Below are positions 23,959 through 33,295 of a DNA stretch of 64,000 nucleotides, in pieces. The DNA comes from an uncultured Bryobacteraceae bacterium. GTDB taxonomy: Bacteria > Acidobacteriota > Terriglobia > Bryobacterales > Bryobacteraceae. The DNA is taken from assembly GCA_937920635.1 (NCBI GenBank), contig CAKZUE010000046.1:1-64000 (forward strand). The letters are read 5' to 3'. The notes under the pieces are model-generated. The model saw only the letters and a list, made by a program, of their open reading frames with translations, was not told the DNA's origin and ran no database searches. The stretch's first letter is position 1. Every line of letters begins with the position of its first letter. A program made the position numbers and the translations under genes.

Positions 23959-24771
23959 CTAAAACGTGATCGAGAAGAGGATCTCGTACTGATCCCGGCG
24001 GGACTGTGCGGCCCGGTTGTTGAAGATGCCGCCCAGCCAGCGGGTGTACCGGAATTCGGGAATCAGCTTGATGCCGAAGTCGTCCTTGAGGACGAGACCG
24101 ACGCCCACGACAGCGCCGAAGATATTCTTGTGAGCGGGGCTGGCAGGCGTTTCGTCGCAGCAGGTCTTTGTCCCCCTGAACTCCTTTTCCGTGGAGCTGC
24201 GGATGCCAGTGACGCGCCGCAGGACGGGACCGGCTTCGTAAAACCACTTCCAGCGGTCTTCGTAGCGGCTCTCGTTGTAACGGCGGACGAGGACGGGCAG
24301 ATCCCAGTAGCGGGCGCGCGTGTCTTCGGTGTAAAAGGTGGCGGTGCGGTCGTCGCCAGGGGTGTTGGGGTTGTCGATGCCCTCGTAGTAAGTGGTCGAC
24401 AACTTGTAGCGGGTGCGGCGGAGCTGGAGATCGGCATTGACCGCAAAGCGCTCGGTGAGGAAAAACTGCGCGGAGACGCCGCCGCCAAACAGCGTGCCCT
24501 TGTTTTCGTTTTTTGTGTCGATCTGGAGCGGCGGTGACGGGAGCGACTCCGACTGGTCGCCGCCCTTCATCAGGCCGAGCACGAGGATGCTGGCGTTGCC
24601 GCCGAGTGTGAAGCGGCGGATGTAGGGCTCGTCCTGGAAGAACGGTGCGGGGCCTTGCGCGTCCGGCTTTGGCTGGGCCGAGGCGGGAGGCTGCTGGGCC
24701 TCGGGTGCAGGCTGCTGTGCGGGACAGGCAAGGCTGAACGCCAGGAGGAGAGGCATCAAAACGAAGCGCAT
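23959..24771 (-). CDS. outer-membrane beta-barrel protein
   Basis: A 270-residue exported protein. A signal peptide (MRFVLMPLLLAFSLA) and a Pro/Gln/Ala-rich linker (about 20-45) precede alternating hydrophobic strands ending in a terminal Phe (YEILFSITF), as in OmpW/OmpA-like barrels. It has no known domain. The start at 24771 is chosen for its signal peptide; upstream ATGs at 24792 and 24810 are less likely. It lies 46 bp downstream of a TonB receptor on the same strand and may be co-transcribed. Confidence 0.7.
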   Translation of the reverse strand: MRFVLMPLLLAFSLACPAQQPAPEAQQPPASAQPKPDAQGPAPFFQDEPYIRRFTLGGNASILVLGLMKGGDQSESLPSPPLQIDTKNENKGTLFGGGVSAQFFLTERFAVNADLQLRRTRYKLSTTYYEGIDNPNTPGDDRTATFYTEDTRARYWDLPVLVRRYNESRYEDRWKWFYEAGPVLRRVTGIRSSTEKEFRGTKTCCDETPASPAHKNIFGAVVGVGLVLKDDFGIKLIPEFRYTRWLGGIFNNRAAQSRRDQYEILFSITF

Positions 24772-24817
24772 TGGTTTGGTTCTTCCGATCATTGCAGGGT
24801 GGCTGTCCATGCGCGGC

Positions 24818-27800
24818 TCAGAACTGGAAGCGCAGGGCGAGCTGGATGGAACGCGGTCCGCCCGGCGCGAAGTAGGATGTGGGATTGGGCGCGAAGGACG
24901 CGTTGAGCGACCGCACCGGGAAGCCGAACACGGGACTGCCGAGGTAGCCGCCCTCGTTGCGGTTGGGGTTGCCGAAGGCGGGCGAGTTGGTCAGGTTGAA
25001 CGCCTGGATGGCCACGTTCACGCGGAGCGATTCCGTGAACGGGATCTCCCGGCGCAGGGCGAGATCGATCTGCGCTGCGGGGCGGCCATAGAGGATGTTG
25101 CGGCCCAGATCGCCGGTCTTGTTCGCCGCCGGGGCGGTGAAGGCGGCCGGATTCAGGCGGCGCCCGCCGGCGACGTTGGGATCGGAGATCCAGATGTCGG
25201 CGCCGTTGTAGTTGGGGCGGACGAAGCCGTAGAGGCCGCGGATGAGCGGCGTCTGCACGGCGCCGGCGTCGGCCGACGGCGTCGAGTTCAGCATCACGGC
25301 GTCAAATGGGAGCCCGGTGCGGGCGGAGGCGATCCATTCCAGATGCCAGTCGCGCAGGGCGGCATGCAGGCCGCTGATGCCGGGCGCGGGAATCAGATAA
25401 GAGCCGGAGACGTTCAGCAGATGGCGGACGTCGTGATCGGCGTTGCCCTTCTCGTTGCCGAAGATGGTGGCGAAGCCGATGCCGCTGTAGTTGGCGTCGT
25501 CATCGGTGGCGTGGCCCCACGTATAGGTAGCCTGCATCTGGAGGCGGCGCGAGAGCCGGCGGCGGTATTCGGCCTGGAGGGCGCGCCAGGAGGAATCGAC
25601 CACGCTGATGACCTTCTGGAGATCCACGTAATCCGCCGTTGTGCTGCGCTCGGCCGTCGTGCGCAAGAGCCTGCGGCCCGTGGTGTTGAGATAGGAGACC
25701 GAGACGAGTTGATCCGCGCCGAGATGCTTCTCCAGCGACAGATTCAGATGCCGGATGATGGGCGACTGAAGCGCGCTGCGGTCGGGAGCGATGACGAGCC
25801 CGTACCGCTTGGCCGGCGGCATCACGGGGGCGGCGAGATCGGTGCCGACCAGCGGGAAAGGCGGCAGCGACATGGCGCGGACGTTTGAATAAGGCGCGCC
25901 GTCAAAGAAGCTCAGCACATTGCTTGCGCCGAAGGCGTGAAAGCCGCCGGCCCCCAAACGCGCGATCAGTTCGCGCCCCGGCTTGGCCGAGATGACCTGC
26001 GTGTAGCTGAAGCGGGGAGCGACGTCGGACCAGCTCCTGTCGAAGATCGCCTCGTTCTGCACAATGCGGTTGGCGAACGACGAAGCCAGCGCCGCCGGGC
26101 GCGGCCCTTTCCGCACTCCCGGAGGCGAATTGATGTCCCACCGCACGCCGAAGGCGAGGATCACGCGGGATCCGATCTTCGCCGTGTCCTGCAAAAAGAA
26201 CGAAAGGTTCTGGAAGGCGGGGTAAATCGCGTCTGAATTCGAGGACACCACCGAGGAAACAGAGCGCGAGGAGAGAAAAGTGCCGGGGACTTCCGTGCCG
26301 TCAGCCTGTATTTCTGACAGTGATTTGAAATAGGAGACGCTCGAATAAGCCGGCTTGCGGATGGTGGGCGCCACATAGCGGAAGTCGAAGCCCGCCACAT
26401 AGGAATGCGCGCCGGCGACCATGGTCACGGTATCGGTGGCGTTGATCTGCCACTGCCTGTTGGACGACTGCGGTCCGAACGAGTAGCCGGAAAGCCCGAA
26501 GACATGGAAGCCGTATTCCGAGGCCGCAGGGTTCACCGTGGCAGGAAAAATACGGGCGAAATCGGGCAGCGTCTCATGCATGAGATCGGAGAAACGGTTC
26601 TCCATATCCAAGGAAACATTCGTGTAATTGACGCGGAAATCGTTCGTCGTGCCGGGATTCAATGTGGAAACCAGGCCAAGCACAGCCGACTTGTAATCGT
26701 CTTTGTAGGACCGCATCACGTTCGGCGTCAGGAAGAGCGAACCGCGGCTGTCGGCGTCGGCCTTCGAGTAGTTCAGCCGAGCGAAGAGGGAGTGCGAGGC
26801 GCCGATCCTCTGGTCCAGCCGGACCGAGGCCGCGTCCCGGTCGTAGGGATAAGTGAAGACCTGGGTGAACGGAGCGGCATTGCCGGCGAGATTCGGGCGG
26901 TTCGGCTGCGGATAGGCGCTGACGAACGGCCGGAGGGAAGCGGGCGCTGCCTGGCGGAAGGCCAGCGACGGCACCACCGTGTAGACGGTCTGCGGGGCGT
27001 CCAGCCGGAGTCCTTCATAGGAGGCGAAGAAATGAGTCGCGCCGGGGATGAGCGGGCCTCCCACGCTTGCCCCGAACTGGTTCTGGCGGAGGCGTCCGCG
27101 CGATTGGCCGAGCGCGTTGGCGAACCAATCGTTGGCGGCGAGATTGTCCGGGCGGAAGTAGTTGTACAGCGAACCGTGAATGGCGCGCTGGCCGCGGCGG
27201 GAGACCAGGGCGATCTGCGCGCCCGGCGTGCGGCCCAGTTGCGGGACGAAGTTCTGCGTCTGGACGCGGACTTCCGTCAGGGAGTCCAGGCTGACCAGGA
27301 TGGCGGGCGCGTCTTCCGAAAGCGTGAGCGCGCGCCTGGAGAGCGGTTCACGCGGCGCATCGGCGGCGTGGCGGAGGCGGGTGAGCGGCTCGTAGAGATT
27401 TAGGCCGTCCAGCGCGAGGTAATTGAACTGGTGAGGCACGGCGAGGGCGTTGGGCTGCGCCTGGGGCGACGCGCCGGTCACCGCGGCGGGAGCGGCGGGA
27501 GCGAGGGCGAGAGCGTGCCGGCCGTTGAGCGGCAGGTGGTGCAGTTGGCCGGTATTGGCGGACACGGCCAGATGCAGATCTCCTTCGAGCCCTTCGACGG
27601 GGTCCTTCTGGGAGACGACCTTGGACGTGTCGCCCGCCGTCATGGTGAGCAGGAGAGTGCGCCGCTCACGCGCCCGCAGCACAATGCGCTCGATGCGCAG
27701 CGTCTCGAAAGCCTCCCGGGTGAGCGTGAGCTCGTACTCGCCGGGTTCCAGCAGATCGAAGGCGAATTCGCCGCCCTGATTGGCCGTCTTCTCCACGCTG

Positions 27801-27943
27801 AAGTTCGTGGCAGGCGAAGCAAGACGCAGGCGGACCACCGGAACGGGGGCGCCGGAGGAGTCCAGGATCGTGCCGGACAGCAACGCCGTGTCCTGGGCCC
27901 AGGCTGCGGGCGCGCAAAGAGCAAGCAACAGAAAGAATCGCAT
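24818..27943 (-). CDS. TonB-dependent receptor with carboxypeptidase-regulatory-like domain (second)
   Basis: A 1041-residue Oar-like receptor. A signal peptide (MRFFLLLALCAPAAWA) precedes a CarboxypepD_reg domain (LLSGTILDSSGAPVPVV, residues 20-100), a plug with LPLNGRHALALAP near 140, and a long barrel ending LALRFQF. It shares layout but little sequence with the receptor at 20761. The start at 27943 replaces a TTG start at 27991. A TAGAAT -10-like hexamer lies upstream near 28000 without a good -35, suggesting an activated promoter. The ligand is unknown. Confidence 0.87.
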   Translation of the reverse strand: MRFFLLLALCAPAAWAQDTALLSGTILDSSGAPVPVVRLRLASPATNFSVEKTANQGGEFAFDLLEPGEYELTLTREAFETLRIERIVLRARERRTLLLTMTAGDTSKVVSQKDPVEGLEGDLHLAVSANTGQLHHLPLNGRHALALAPAAPAAVTGASPQAQPNALAVPHQFNYLALDGLNLYEPLTRLRHAADAPREPLSRRALTLSEDAPAILVSLDSLTEVRVQTQNFVPQLGRTPGAQIALVSRRGQRAIHGSLYNYFRPDNLAANDWFANALGQSRGRLRQNQFGASVGGPLIPGATHFFASYEGLRLDAPQTVYTVVPSLAFRQAAPASLRPFVSAYPQPNRPNLAGNAAPFTQVFTYPYDRDAASVRLDQRIGASHSLFARLNYSKADADSRGSLFLTPNVMRSYKDDYKSAVLGLVSTLNPGTTNDFRVNYTNVSLDMENRFSDLMHETLPDFARIFPATVNPAASEYGFHVFGLSGYSFGPQSSNRQWQINATDTVTMVAGAHSYVAGFDFRYVAPTIRKPAYSSVSYFKSLSEIQADGTEVPGTFLSSRSVSSVVSSNSDAIYPAFQNLSFFLQDTAKIGSRVILAFGVRWDINSPPGVRKGPRPAALASSFANRIVQNEAIFDRSWSDVAPRFSYTQVISAKPGRELIARLGAGGFHAFGASNVLSFFDGAPYSNVRAMSLPPFPLVGTDLAAPVMPPAKRYGLVIAPDRSALQSPIIRHLNLSLEKHLGADQLVSVSYLNTTGRRLLRTTAERSTTADYVDLQKVISVVDSSWRALQAEYRRRLSRRLQMQATYTWGHATDDDANYSGIGFATIFGNEKGNADHDVRHLLNVSGSYLIPAPGISGLHAALRDWHLEWIASARTGLPFDAVMLNSTPSADAGAVQTPLIRGLYGFVRPNYNGADIWISDPNVAGGRRLNPAAFTAPAANKTGDLGRNILYGRPAAQIDLALRREIPFTESLRVNVAIQAFNLTNSPAFGNPNRNEGGYLGSPVFGFPVRSLNASFAPNPTSYFAPGGPRSIQLALRFQF

Positions 27944-28138
27944 AAGCAACTTGTTGTGGACGGTTGCGAGATGGGGCCGGTGTACGGCCAAGATTTCATT
28001 CTAGCCTGTTGCGGCGCTCCGCCGGCTTGAAAGCGCTGATCTGGTCCACAGCGGCGAGGAAGCAGTTTACAAACCTTGACATTTGCGCCGCAACCCTTTT
28101 GCGGAAACCGCCGTTCTGGAAGGAGAGGAGAAACGCCG

Positions 28139-28612
28139 ATGAAGCGAGTCGTCTATCTGGTTGGTGTGGCGGCGCTGACCGCTGCCATGGTGATGGCGCA
28201 GATGAGGGGCGGGCCCGGGGGCGCGCCACCCGACCCGGCGCGGATGGTGGAGGCGCGCGTGGCCATGCTGGCGCAGGCGCTGGGGCTGACGGAAGCCCAG
28301 AAGGCGCAGGCCCTGAAGCTCTTCACGGACGCGCAGGACGCGGGCCAGAAGTTCCGGGAAGAGATCCAGGTGGCGCGGCAGGAGATGCAGACGGCGATCA
28401 AGGCCAACGACCTTGCAGCCATCGAGCGGAATGCGCGCGAAATCGGCACGGCGACCGGAGAGATGACGGTGATCGAGGCCCGCGCGCAGGCGGCGTTCTA
28501 CGCTTCGCTCACGCCGGAGCAGAAGATGAAGTACGACCAGATGCCTGCACGCGGCTTCGGCATGGGGCCGGGCGCCATGGGGCCGGGCGGGCGCATGCGG
28601 CCCGAGCCGTAA
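28139..28612 (+). CDS. Spy/CpxP-like periplasmic protein
   Basis: A 157-residue exported protein with a signal peptide (MKRVVYLVGVAALTAAMVMA). It is helical and carries the LTxxQ motif twice (LGLTEAQKAQALKLF and LTPEQKMKY), the mark of Spy/CpxP chaperone-like proteins that respond to envelope or metal stress. The C-terminus is Gly/Met/Pro-rich. AGGAGAGGAG precedes the ATG. Upstream are TTGACA at 28076 and a CCGCAA/TTGCGG inverted repeat at 28088-28104, which could be regulatory. Confidence 0.78.
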   Translation: MKRVVYLVGVAALTAAMVMAQMRGGPGGAPPDPARMVEARVAMLAQALGLTEAQKAQALKLFTDAQDAGQKFREEIQVARQEMQTAIKANDLAAIERNAREIGTATGEMTVIEARAQAAFYASLTPEQKMKYDQMPARGFGMGPGAMGPGGRMRPEP

Positions 28613-28650
28613 TTGGCGCGCGCGGCGGGCTCGAATCCGGAGGGGAGAGC

Positions 28651-29718
28651 ATGGCGAACGCCGATGTGACTCCGGCGGCGGCCGCGCTGCCGCTTTCGTC
28701 GCGCCGCGAAAGGAAGCTGGCCGAGAGAGAGCTGGCTTGGGGGAATCTCGTTGAAGCGGGGCTGGCGTGGCAACCGGATCCCAGTCGCCAGGCGGGCGAG
28801 TGTCCGGCGATCGCACTCTCCTCGCCGTGCGAGTGGACGGCGGAACACCTGAAGGACGCGGCGCTGCACGTGCTGCGGGTGGAAGCGGCGCTGCGGGAAA
28901 CAGGCTGGACACTCGGCCTTGTGGCCAGCCACTGGGTGCAGTTTCTGGGGTGCCGTCCGGTGTGGATCAGCCAGACAGCGCTCCGGCCCCGCACGGGCGC
29001 CGCTTGGCCCGGGCGTCAGGGGTTTCAGGATGAATTTCTGACGCCGCTGCTGGAACGATCCGGCTACGGGAGCCCGGCGGGAAGATGGCTCGCATCCGTG
29101 CGGCGCGCCGCTGCGTGGATGAAAGGACGGCGCGGCCCGGAGGATCCGGTCGAATGGATCGAATTGGTGGAGAAGCTGAAGCCGCGGCGGCGGTGGTCGC
29201 CATGGACGAACTCCGTGCGGCCGCTTGAACCTTCCGGGCCGGCGGCGATCCTGGCCAAAGAGGAAGCTCGGCGGCGGGGCGCCCGCCTGATCTATGAATG
29301 GCGCGGCAGGCAGCCGGCAGCGGCGCCGCTGCGGCCCTGGCCCGGCGCCGCCTGGGTGCGCTTCCACGAAGACGAAGAAGAGGCCGCGGCCGATTATCTC
29401 GAGATGCGGGCGCTTCATGCGTGCGCCCTGCCGCTGTGGAATTCCAGCGGAGATCCCATGGCGGCCTGCCCGCGGCGCGCGCCGGCCGATCTGCTCGTCG
29501 CTGCCGGCCGGGGCAACGTGCCGCAGGACGGGCCGGGACTCGAACGGTTCACGCAGGTGATCCGCCGCATGGCCGCAACCGCACTGGTCGAATACACGGG
29601 CGCCGGGGACCGCGGCGGCTGGGATCTGTTTCTGGACACGATCAGCCCTGCATTCCGGGTGGTTCAGGTGATTGAAACGGGGGCGGGCCGGCGGGTGTGC
29701 CTGCTCGAGAGGGAGTGA
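28651..29718 (+). CDS. degenerate SAM-methyltransferase-family protein with kinase-like N-terminus
   Basis: A 355-residue cytoplasmic protein. The first half (LKDAALHVLRVEAALRETG, then HWVQFLGCRPVWI) matches, from memory, the N-terminal kinase-like part of NoeA-type methyltransferases, where D-A-S-x-x-N-x-Q-F and FIDT residues are usual. Here the Asp, Asn and FIDT residues are replaced. The second half follows the order of the methyltransferase domain but lacks the glycine-rich SAM motif. It may have lost catalysis. The start has GGAGGGG upstream. It lies 38 bp after the Spy-like gene. Confidence 0.5.
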   Translation: MANADVTPAAAALPLSSRRERKLAERELAWGNLVEAGLAWQPDPSRQAGECPAIALSSPCEWTAEHLKDAALHVLRVEAALRETGWTLGLVASHWVQFLGCRPVWISQTALRPRTGAAWPGRQGFQDEFLTPLLERSGYGSPAGRWLASVRRAAAWMKGRRGPEDPVEWIELVEKLKPRRRWSPWTNSVRPLEPSGPAAILAKEEARRRGARLIYEWRGRQPAAAPLRPWPGAAWVRFHEDEEEAAADYLEMRALHACALPLWNSSGDPMAACPRRAPADLLVAAGRGNVPQDGPGLERFTQVIRRMAATALVEYTGAGDRGGWDLFLDTISPAFRVVQVIETGAGRRVCLLERE

Positions 29719-29742
29719 AGCCGTCTGTTAGCCTGAACGGTG

Positions 29743-30738
29743 ATGGCGAAGCTCTCTCTTGCGACTGTCGGCGCGCTGCTGTCAATGCCGCTCCTGCCGC
29801 CTCTGGCAGCGCAGATCCCTCCTCCGCAAGTGCTGCTGCGGAACCGTTCCGCCACGGCCCGCCTGTACTTGCCGGATCCGCAGCGGGGCTATTACAGGGC
29901 AACCCGGTTCGACTGGTCGGGGCAGGTGTTCAGCCTGCGCACGCTGCGGCATGAGTATTTCGGGCAGTGGTTCGACCACTACGATCCGCTGCTGCACGAT
30001 TCGATCATGGGCCCCGTGGAGGAGTTCCGCACGGGGGGCGCGGCGCTGGGTTATGCCGAGGCGCCGGCCGGCGGCGAGTTTGTCCGCATCGGCGTGGGCA
30101 TTTTGCGCAAACCTGACGATGCGCCCTTCCAGACTTTCAAGACGTATGAAATCGTCGATCCGGGGCAGTGGCGGATCAGACGGGCCCGGGCGTGGGTCGA
30201 GTTCACGCATACGATCCGGCCGTCCAACGGATATGCCTACGAATACCGGAAAAAGGTGCGGCTGGTGAGGCAGAAACCGCAGATGGAGATCGAGCATACG
30301 CTCGTCAATACCGGCTCGAAAACGATCGAGACGGACCAGTATAACCACAATTTCTTTGTGATCGACGGCCTGCCCACGGGGCCGGGAGTCCGTGTGATTT
30401 TTCCGTTTGAACTGGAAACCGTGAGGAAATTCCAGGCGGATTTCGTGAAAAATCAGGGAAAACAGATTGAGTTTGCCGCGGATGTTCCTGAAGGCGCAAG
30501 CGCTATCGGGGAATTCCGCGGGTTTTCCTCCTCCTCTGCGGACTATGACATCCGGGTGGAACACGGGCCGGCGGGAGCCGGCGTGCGGATCCGCGGTTCG
30601 CTGCCGCTGGTCCGGCTGGTCTTCTGGTGCACGCGGCGCACGTTCTGTCCGGAGCCGTATGTGCGCCTGTCGGTGCCGCCCGGCAGGCGGGTCTCGTGGC
30701 GTCTGACGTACGACTTCTTCGACCTGCCGCAGCGCTGA
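29743..30738 (+). CDS. galactose-mutarotase-like secreted protein
   Basis: A 331-residue protein with a signal peptide (to about residue 22) and an all-beta carbohydrate-binding fold that resembles aldose 1-epimerase-like proteins, with HTLVNTG and TDQYNHNFFVIDG around residues 185-210. The presence of YNHNFF, instead of the usual mutarotase His-Glu pairs, makes catalysis uncertain. It is the first gene of a sugar cluster (transporter, polyol dehydrogenase, rhamnulokinase), so a role in sugar uptake or anomer conversion is likely. ATG 29743 or GTG 29740 could start it. Confidence 0.6.
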   Translation: MAKLSLATVGALLSMPLLPPLAAQIPPPQVLLRNRSATARLYLPDPQRGYYRATRFDWSGQVFSLRTLRHEYFGQWFDHYDPLLHDSIMGPVEEFRTGGAALGYAEAPAGGEFVRIGVGILRKPDDAPFQTFKTYEIVDPGQWRIRRARAWVEFTHTIRPSNGYAYEYRKKVRLVRQKPQMEIEHTLVNTGSKTIETDQYNHNFFVIDGLPTGPGVRVIFPFELETVRKFQADFVKNQGKQIEFAADVPEGASAIGEFRGFSSSSADYDIRVEHGPAGAGVRIRGSLPLVRLVFWCTRRTFCPEPYVRLSVPPGRRVSWRLTYDFFDLPQR

Positions 30739-30821
30739 AGCTGCGCGCGCCGGGCGGAACGCGATACTCTGGCTGGATCCGGACTCTTGCAGGGTCCGCC
30801 GTGCGAAGCGGGAGGTTAGGC

Positions 30822-30911
30822 TTGTTGCGCACCATTGTGACCGATGTCCAATTCTGGATTCCCGTGGCCGTGCTGCTGGCGGGCGCGGGGCTGTTGGCGG
30901 CGATGAGATGA
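30822..30911 (+). CDS. 29-residue membrane peptide coupled to the sugar transporter
   Basis: This ORF is too short for the track. It starts at TTG 30822, 6 nt after GGGAGG, and encodes a short polar N-terminus, one hydrophobic helix (FWIPVAVLLAGAGLLA) and a basic end. Its TGA overlaps the transporter ATG (ATGA), so the two are translationally coupled. It could be a small transporter subunit or a leader peptide. GTG 30801 would give a slightly longer form. Existence is inferred from ribosome site, helix and coupling. Confidence 0.5.
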   Translation: MLRTIVTDVQFWIPVAVLLAGAGLLAAMR

Positions 30912-32197
30912 CTGCTGTGCATGAAGTGCGTGATTCGCGGCTCTCGCTGCACGCCCTCGGCGTGATTTGCGGCCTCGCCGCAGGGGCATGGCTGGGCGCG
31001 GCGGAGGCGCCCACGAAGCTCGTCATGACAGGCATCTCGCCGTTCGTCATCTCCCTGGGCATGGTGGCGGGCGTGTTCGTGGCGCGGTGGACGCTTCCGG
31101 TTGCCATCAAGGGCACGTCCTATGTCTGGCTCGACCTGAAAGACAAGCCGCATCTGGCCGTCTGGGCGGTGCTGGCGGGCATGCTCTGGGCGGTGGCCAA
31201 CACGCTCACCGTGTTCGCCATCCGCAATGTAGGGCTTTCGGTGGCCTTTCCGCTGTGGAACACAAACAGCCTGGTGGGGCTGTTCTGGGGCTGGCTGTTG
31301 TTCAACGAACTGCGGGATGCCGGGCGCGCGGCGCGGGCGAAGGTGCTGGGCGGCGCGGCGGCCATCGTCGCGGGCGCGATGCTGCTGGCGTGGGCGACTT
31401 CGCATCAGCCGCCGAATCCCGAGCACTCCGCCGCGATGGGCGTGGCGGCGGCGCTGATGGCCGGTCTGTTGTGGGGCACGATGTACATTCCGTACCGCAA
31501 AGCGTATATCAGCGGCATGAACCCGCTGTCGTTTGTCACGGTCTTCACCGTGGGCGAGCTGGCCACCTGCGTGGTGCTGGCGATGGCCTTCCATGGCGGC
31601 TGGCAGCCGATGCTGGCCGAGGTTGGCCGCGTCCGCCCGGCCATGTTCTGGCTATTCCTGGGAGGCTTCTGCTGGGTGATCGGGGATCTGTTCCAGCAAT
31701 ATGCGGCCAAATACATCGGCATCGGGCGCGGCATTCCTCTCTCCAACACGAATCAGCTCTGGGGCCTCGCCTGGGGCGCTCTCGTGTTCGGCGAATTTGC
31801 CGGACTCGGAGCGGCTGCCCGGACGCTGATCATCGCGGGATCGTTCGTGATGATCGCCGGCGCCGTGGCGATCAGCGTGGCGGCCGCGCCGGAGGCGGAG
31901 CGCCACTCCTGGCGGAGAGCGATGCGCCGGGAGTGCGAGCGGTACGGGTTGAGGGAAGCCGAAGTCGAGGAGGCGCTGGCGGGCGGGGATCCGCTGGCCG
32001 AAACCGCGCCCGCACGGCGCTGGTGGGAGTTCGTTGTGGTGGCGCTGGCCGCGGGCGTATTTGTGTGGCTCGGCTGGCATGCCGAGAGGCAGCCTCTGGC
32101 GGTGGATGCATTCTGGCTCGGAGTCCTCTCGGCGCTGTCAGCTTTGACGCTTGTGATCGGGGGCTGGATGCTCTGGCGGCGGACGCGGTTTTCCTGA
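30908..32197 (+). CDS. GRP/RhaT-family sugar transporter
   Basis: A 429-residue inner-membrane transporter of the drug/metabolite superfamily with about ten helices and a C-terminal extension of two more. The two halves are homologous and each carries the family block: PLWNTNSLVGLFWGWLLFNE near residue 114 and PLSNTNQLWGLAWGALVFGE near residue 278. It probably imports a sugar by proton symport; the nearby rhamnulokinase points to L-rhamnose or a related 6-deoxy sugar. The C-terminal extension (about 330-429), with a charged loop, is unusual for the family. Confidence 0.82.
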   Translation: MTAVHEVRDSRLSLHALGVICGLAAGAWLGAAEAPTKLVMTGISPFVISLGMVAGVFVARWTLPVAIKGTSYVWLDLKDKPHLAVWAVLAGMLWAVANTLTVFAIRNVGLSVAFPLWNTNSLVGLFWGWLLFNELRDAGRAARAKVLGGAAAIVAGAMLLAWATSHQPPNPEHSAAMGVAAALMAGLLWGTMYIPYRKAYISGMNPLSFVTVFTVGELATCVVLAMAFHGGWQPMLAEVGRVRPAMFWLFLGGFCWVIGDLFQQYAAKYIGIGRGIPLSNTNQLWGLAWGALVFGEFAGLGAAARTLIIAGSFVMIAGAVAISVAAAPEAERHSWRRAMRRECERYGLREAEVEEALAGGDPLAETAPARRWWEFVVVALAAGVFVWLGWHAERQPLAVDAFWLGVLSALSALTLVIGGWMLWRRTRFS

Positions 32198-32246
32198 GCC
32201 GGCGGGCCGCTTGGCGGGCATCGGGTTGAGATATTCTGGACGCTTC

Positions 32247-33290
32247 ATGAGAAGCGTTCCTCTTGTGGCGCCGCGGCGGCTTGAGATGGTCGAAGCGCCC
32301 TTGCCGGAGGGGCCGCGCGCGGGCGAGCTGCTCTTGCGCATGCGGGCCGTCGGGCTGTGCGGCTCCGACCTGCACTGGTGGGCCGAAGGGCGGATTCATT
32401 CGACACCCGCGCGATATCCGCAGATTCTGGGGCACGAGCCGGTGGGCGAAGTGCTGGCCGTGGGCGCGGGGGTCGTCAACTTCCGTGCCGGCGACCTTGT
32501 TTCGGTGGAACCCTCGTTGACGTGCGGGCACTGCGAATTCTGCATCGCCGGGCGGCACAACCTGTGCGTGCATGCGCGCTTTCAGAGCGGCCCGGAGGCC
32601 CCGGGATTCCTGCGCGATTACGCCGTGATCCCCGCCCACAATGCGGACCGCGTGCCGGCCGGGCTGAGCGTGCATCAGGCCACGCTGATCGAGCCGCTAG
32701 CCGTGTGGGTGCATGTGTACGAGCTGGAACCCGTGCGGCTGGGCGACACGGTGGCGGTGGTGGGCGCGGGTTCCATCGGCCTGCTGGGCATCGCCATGGC
32801 GAAACAGGCGGGCGCGGAAATGGTTTTGGCCTGCGACCGCGTGCCGCACCGGCTCGAACTGGCGCGCCGCATGGGCGCCGATGAGGCAGCGCTGGCCGGA
32901 GAGCGCGATTTCCGCGAGCTGGTGATGGACCGGACACGGGGCCGCGGCGTGGACGTGGTCTTTGATGCGGCCGGCGCTCCGGAGACGATCGCGCTGGGCC
33001 TTCATTGCGTGCGGCCGGGCGGCTCGTTCGTGCTGATCGGCATTCCCGAGCCGCTTGAGTTCGCGGTGGATCTGCACGCCGCGCTGGCGAAGGAGCTGCG
33101 GATCCAGGCGATCCGCCGCTCCAATCACAAGGGGGCGCAGGCGGCGGCGCTGCTGGCGTCGGGCCGGATTTCTACGGAGTTGATTACGCACCGCCTGCCG
33201 CTCGAACGCGCGCAAGAGGGCTTTGAAATGCTCTATTCCTATAGCGGCGGCATTGGGAAACTGGTCTTCGATATGGATCTGGAAGGTTGA
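32247..33290 (+). CDS. zinc-dependent alcohol/polyol dehydrogenase
   Basis: A 347-residue medium-chain dehydrogenase of the sorbitol dehydrogenase group. Catalytic zinc ligands appear as GLCGSDLH and GHEPVGEV, the structural zinc as CGHCEFCIAGRHNLC, and the NAD site as VGAGSIG near residue 175. It oxidises a polyol or sugar; the cluster suggests a rhamnose- or fucose-like sugar. The ATG at 32247 is chosen over 32211. The gene ends 5 bp before rhamnulokinase. It is a distant paralogue of the dehydrogenase at 57731. Confidence 0.87.
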   Translation: MRSVPLVAPRRLEMVEAPLPEGPRAGELLLRMRAVGLCGSDLHWWAEGRIHSTPARYPQILGHEPVGEVLAVGAGVVNFRAGDLVSVEPSLTCGHCEFCIAGRHNLCVHARFQSGPEAPGFLRDYAVIPAHNADRVPAGLSVHQATLIEPLAVWVHVYELEPVRLGDTVAVVGAGSIGLLGIAMAKQAGAEMVLACDRVPHRLELARRMGADEAALAGERDFRELVMDRTRGRGVDVVFDAAGAPETIALGLHCVRPGGSFVLIGIPEPLEFAVDLHAALAKELRIQAIRRSNHKGAQAAALLASGRISTELITHRLPLERAQEGFEMLYSYSGGIGKLVFDMDLEG

Positions 33291-33295
33291 GAATT

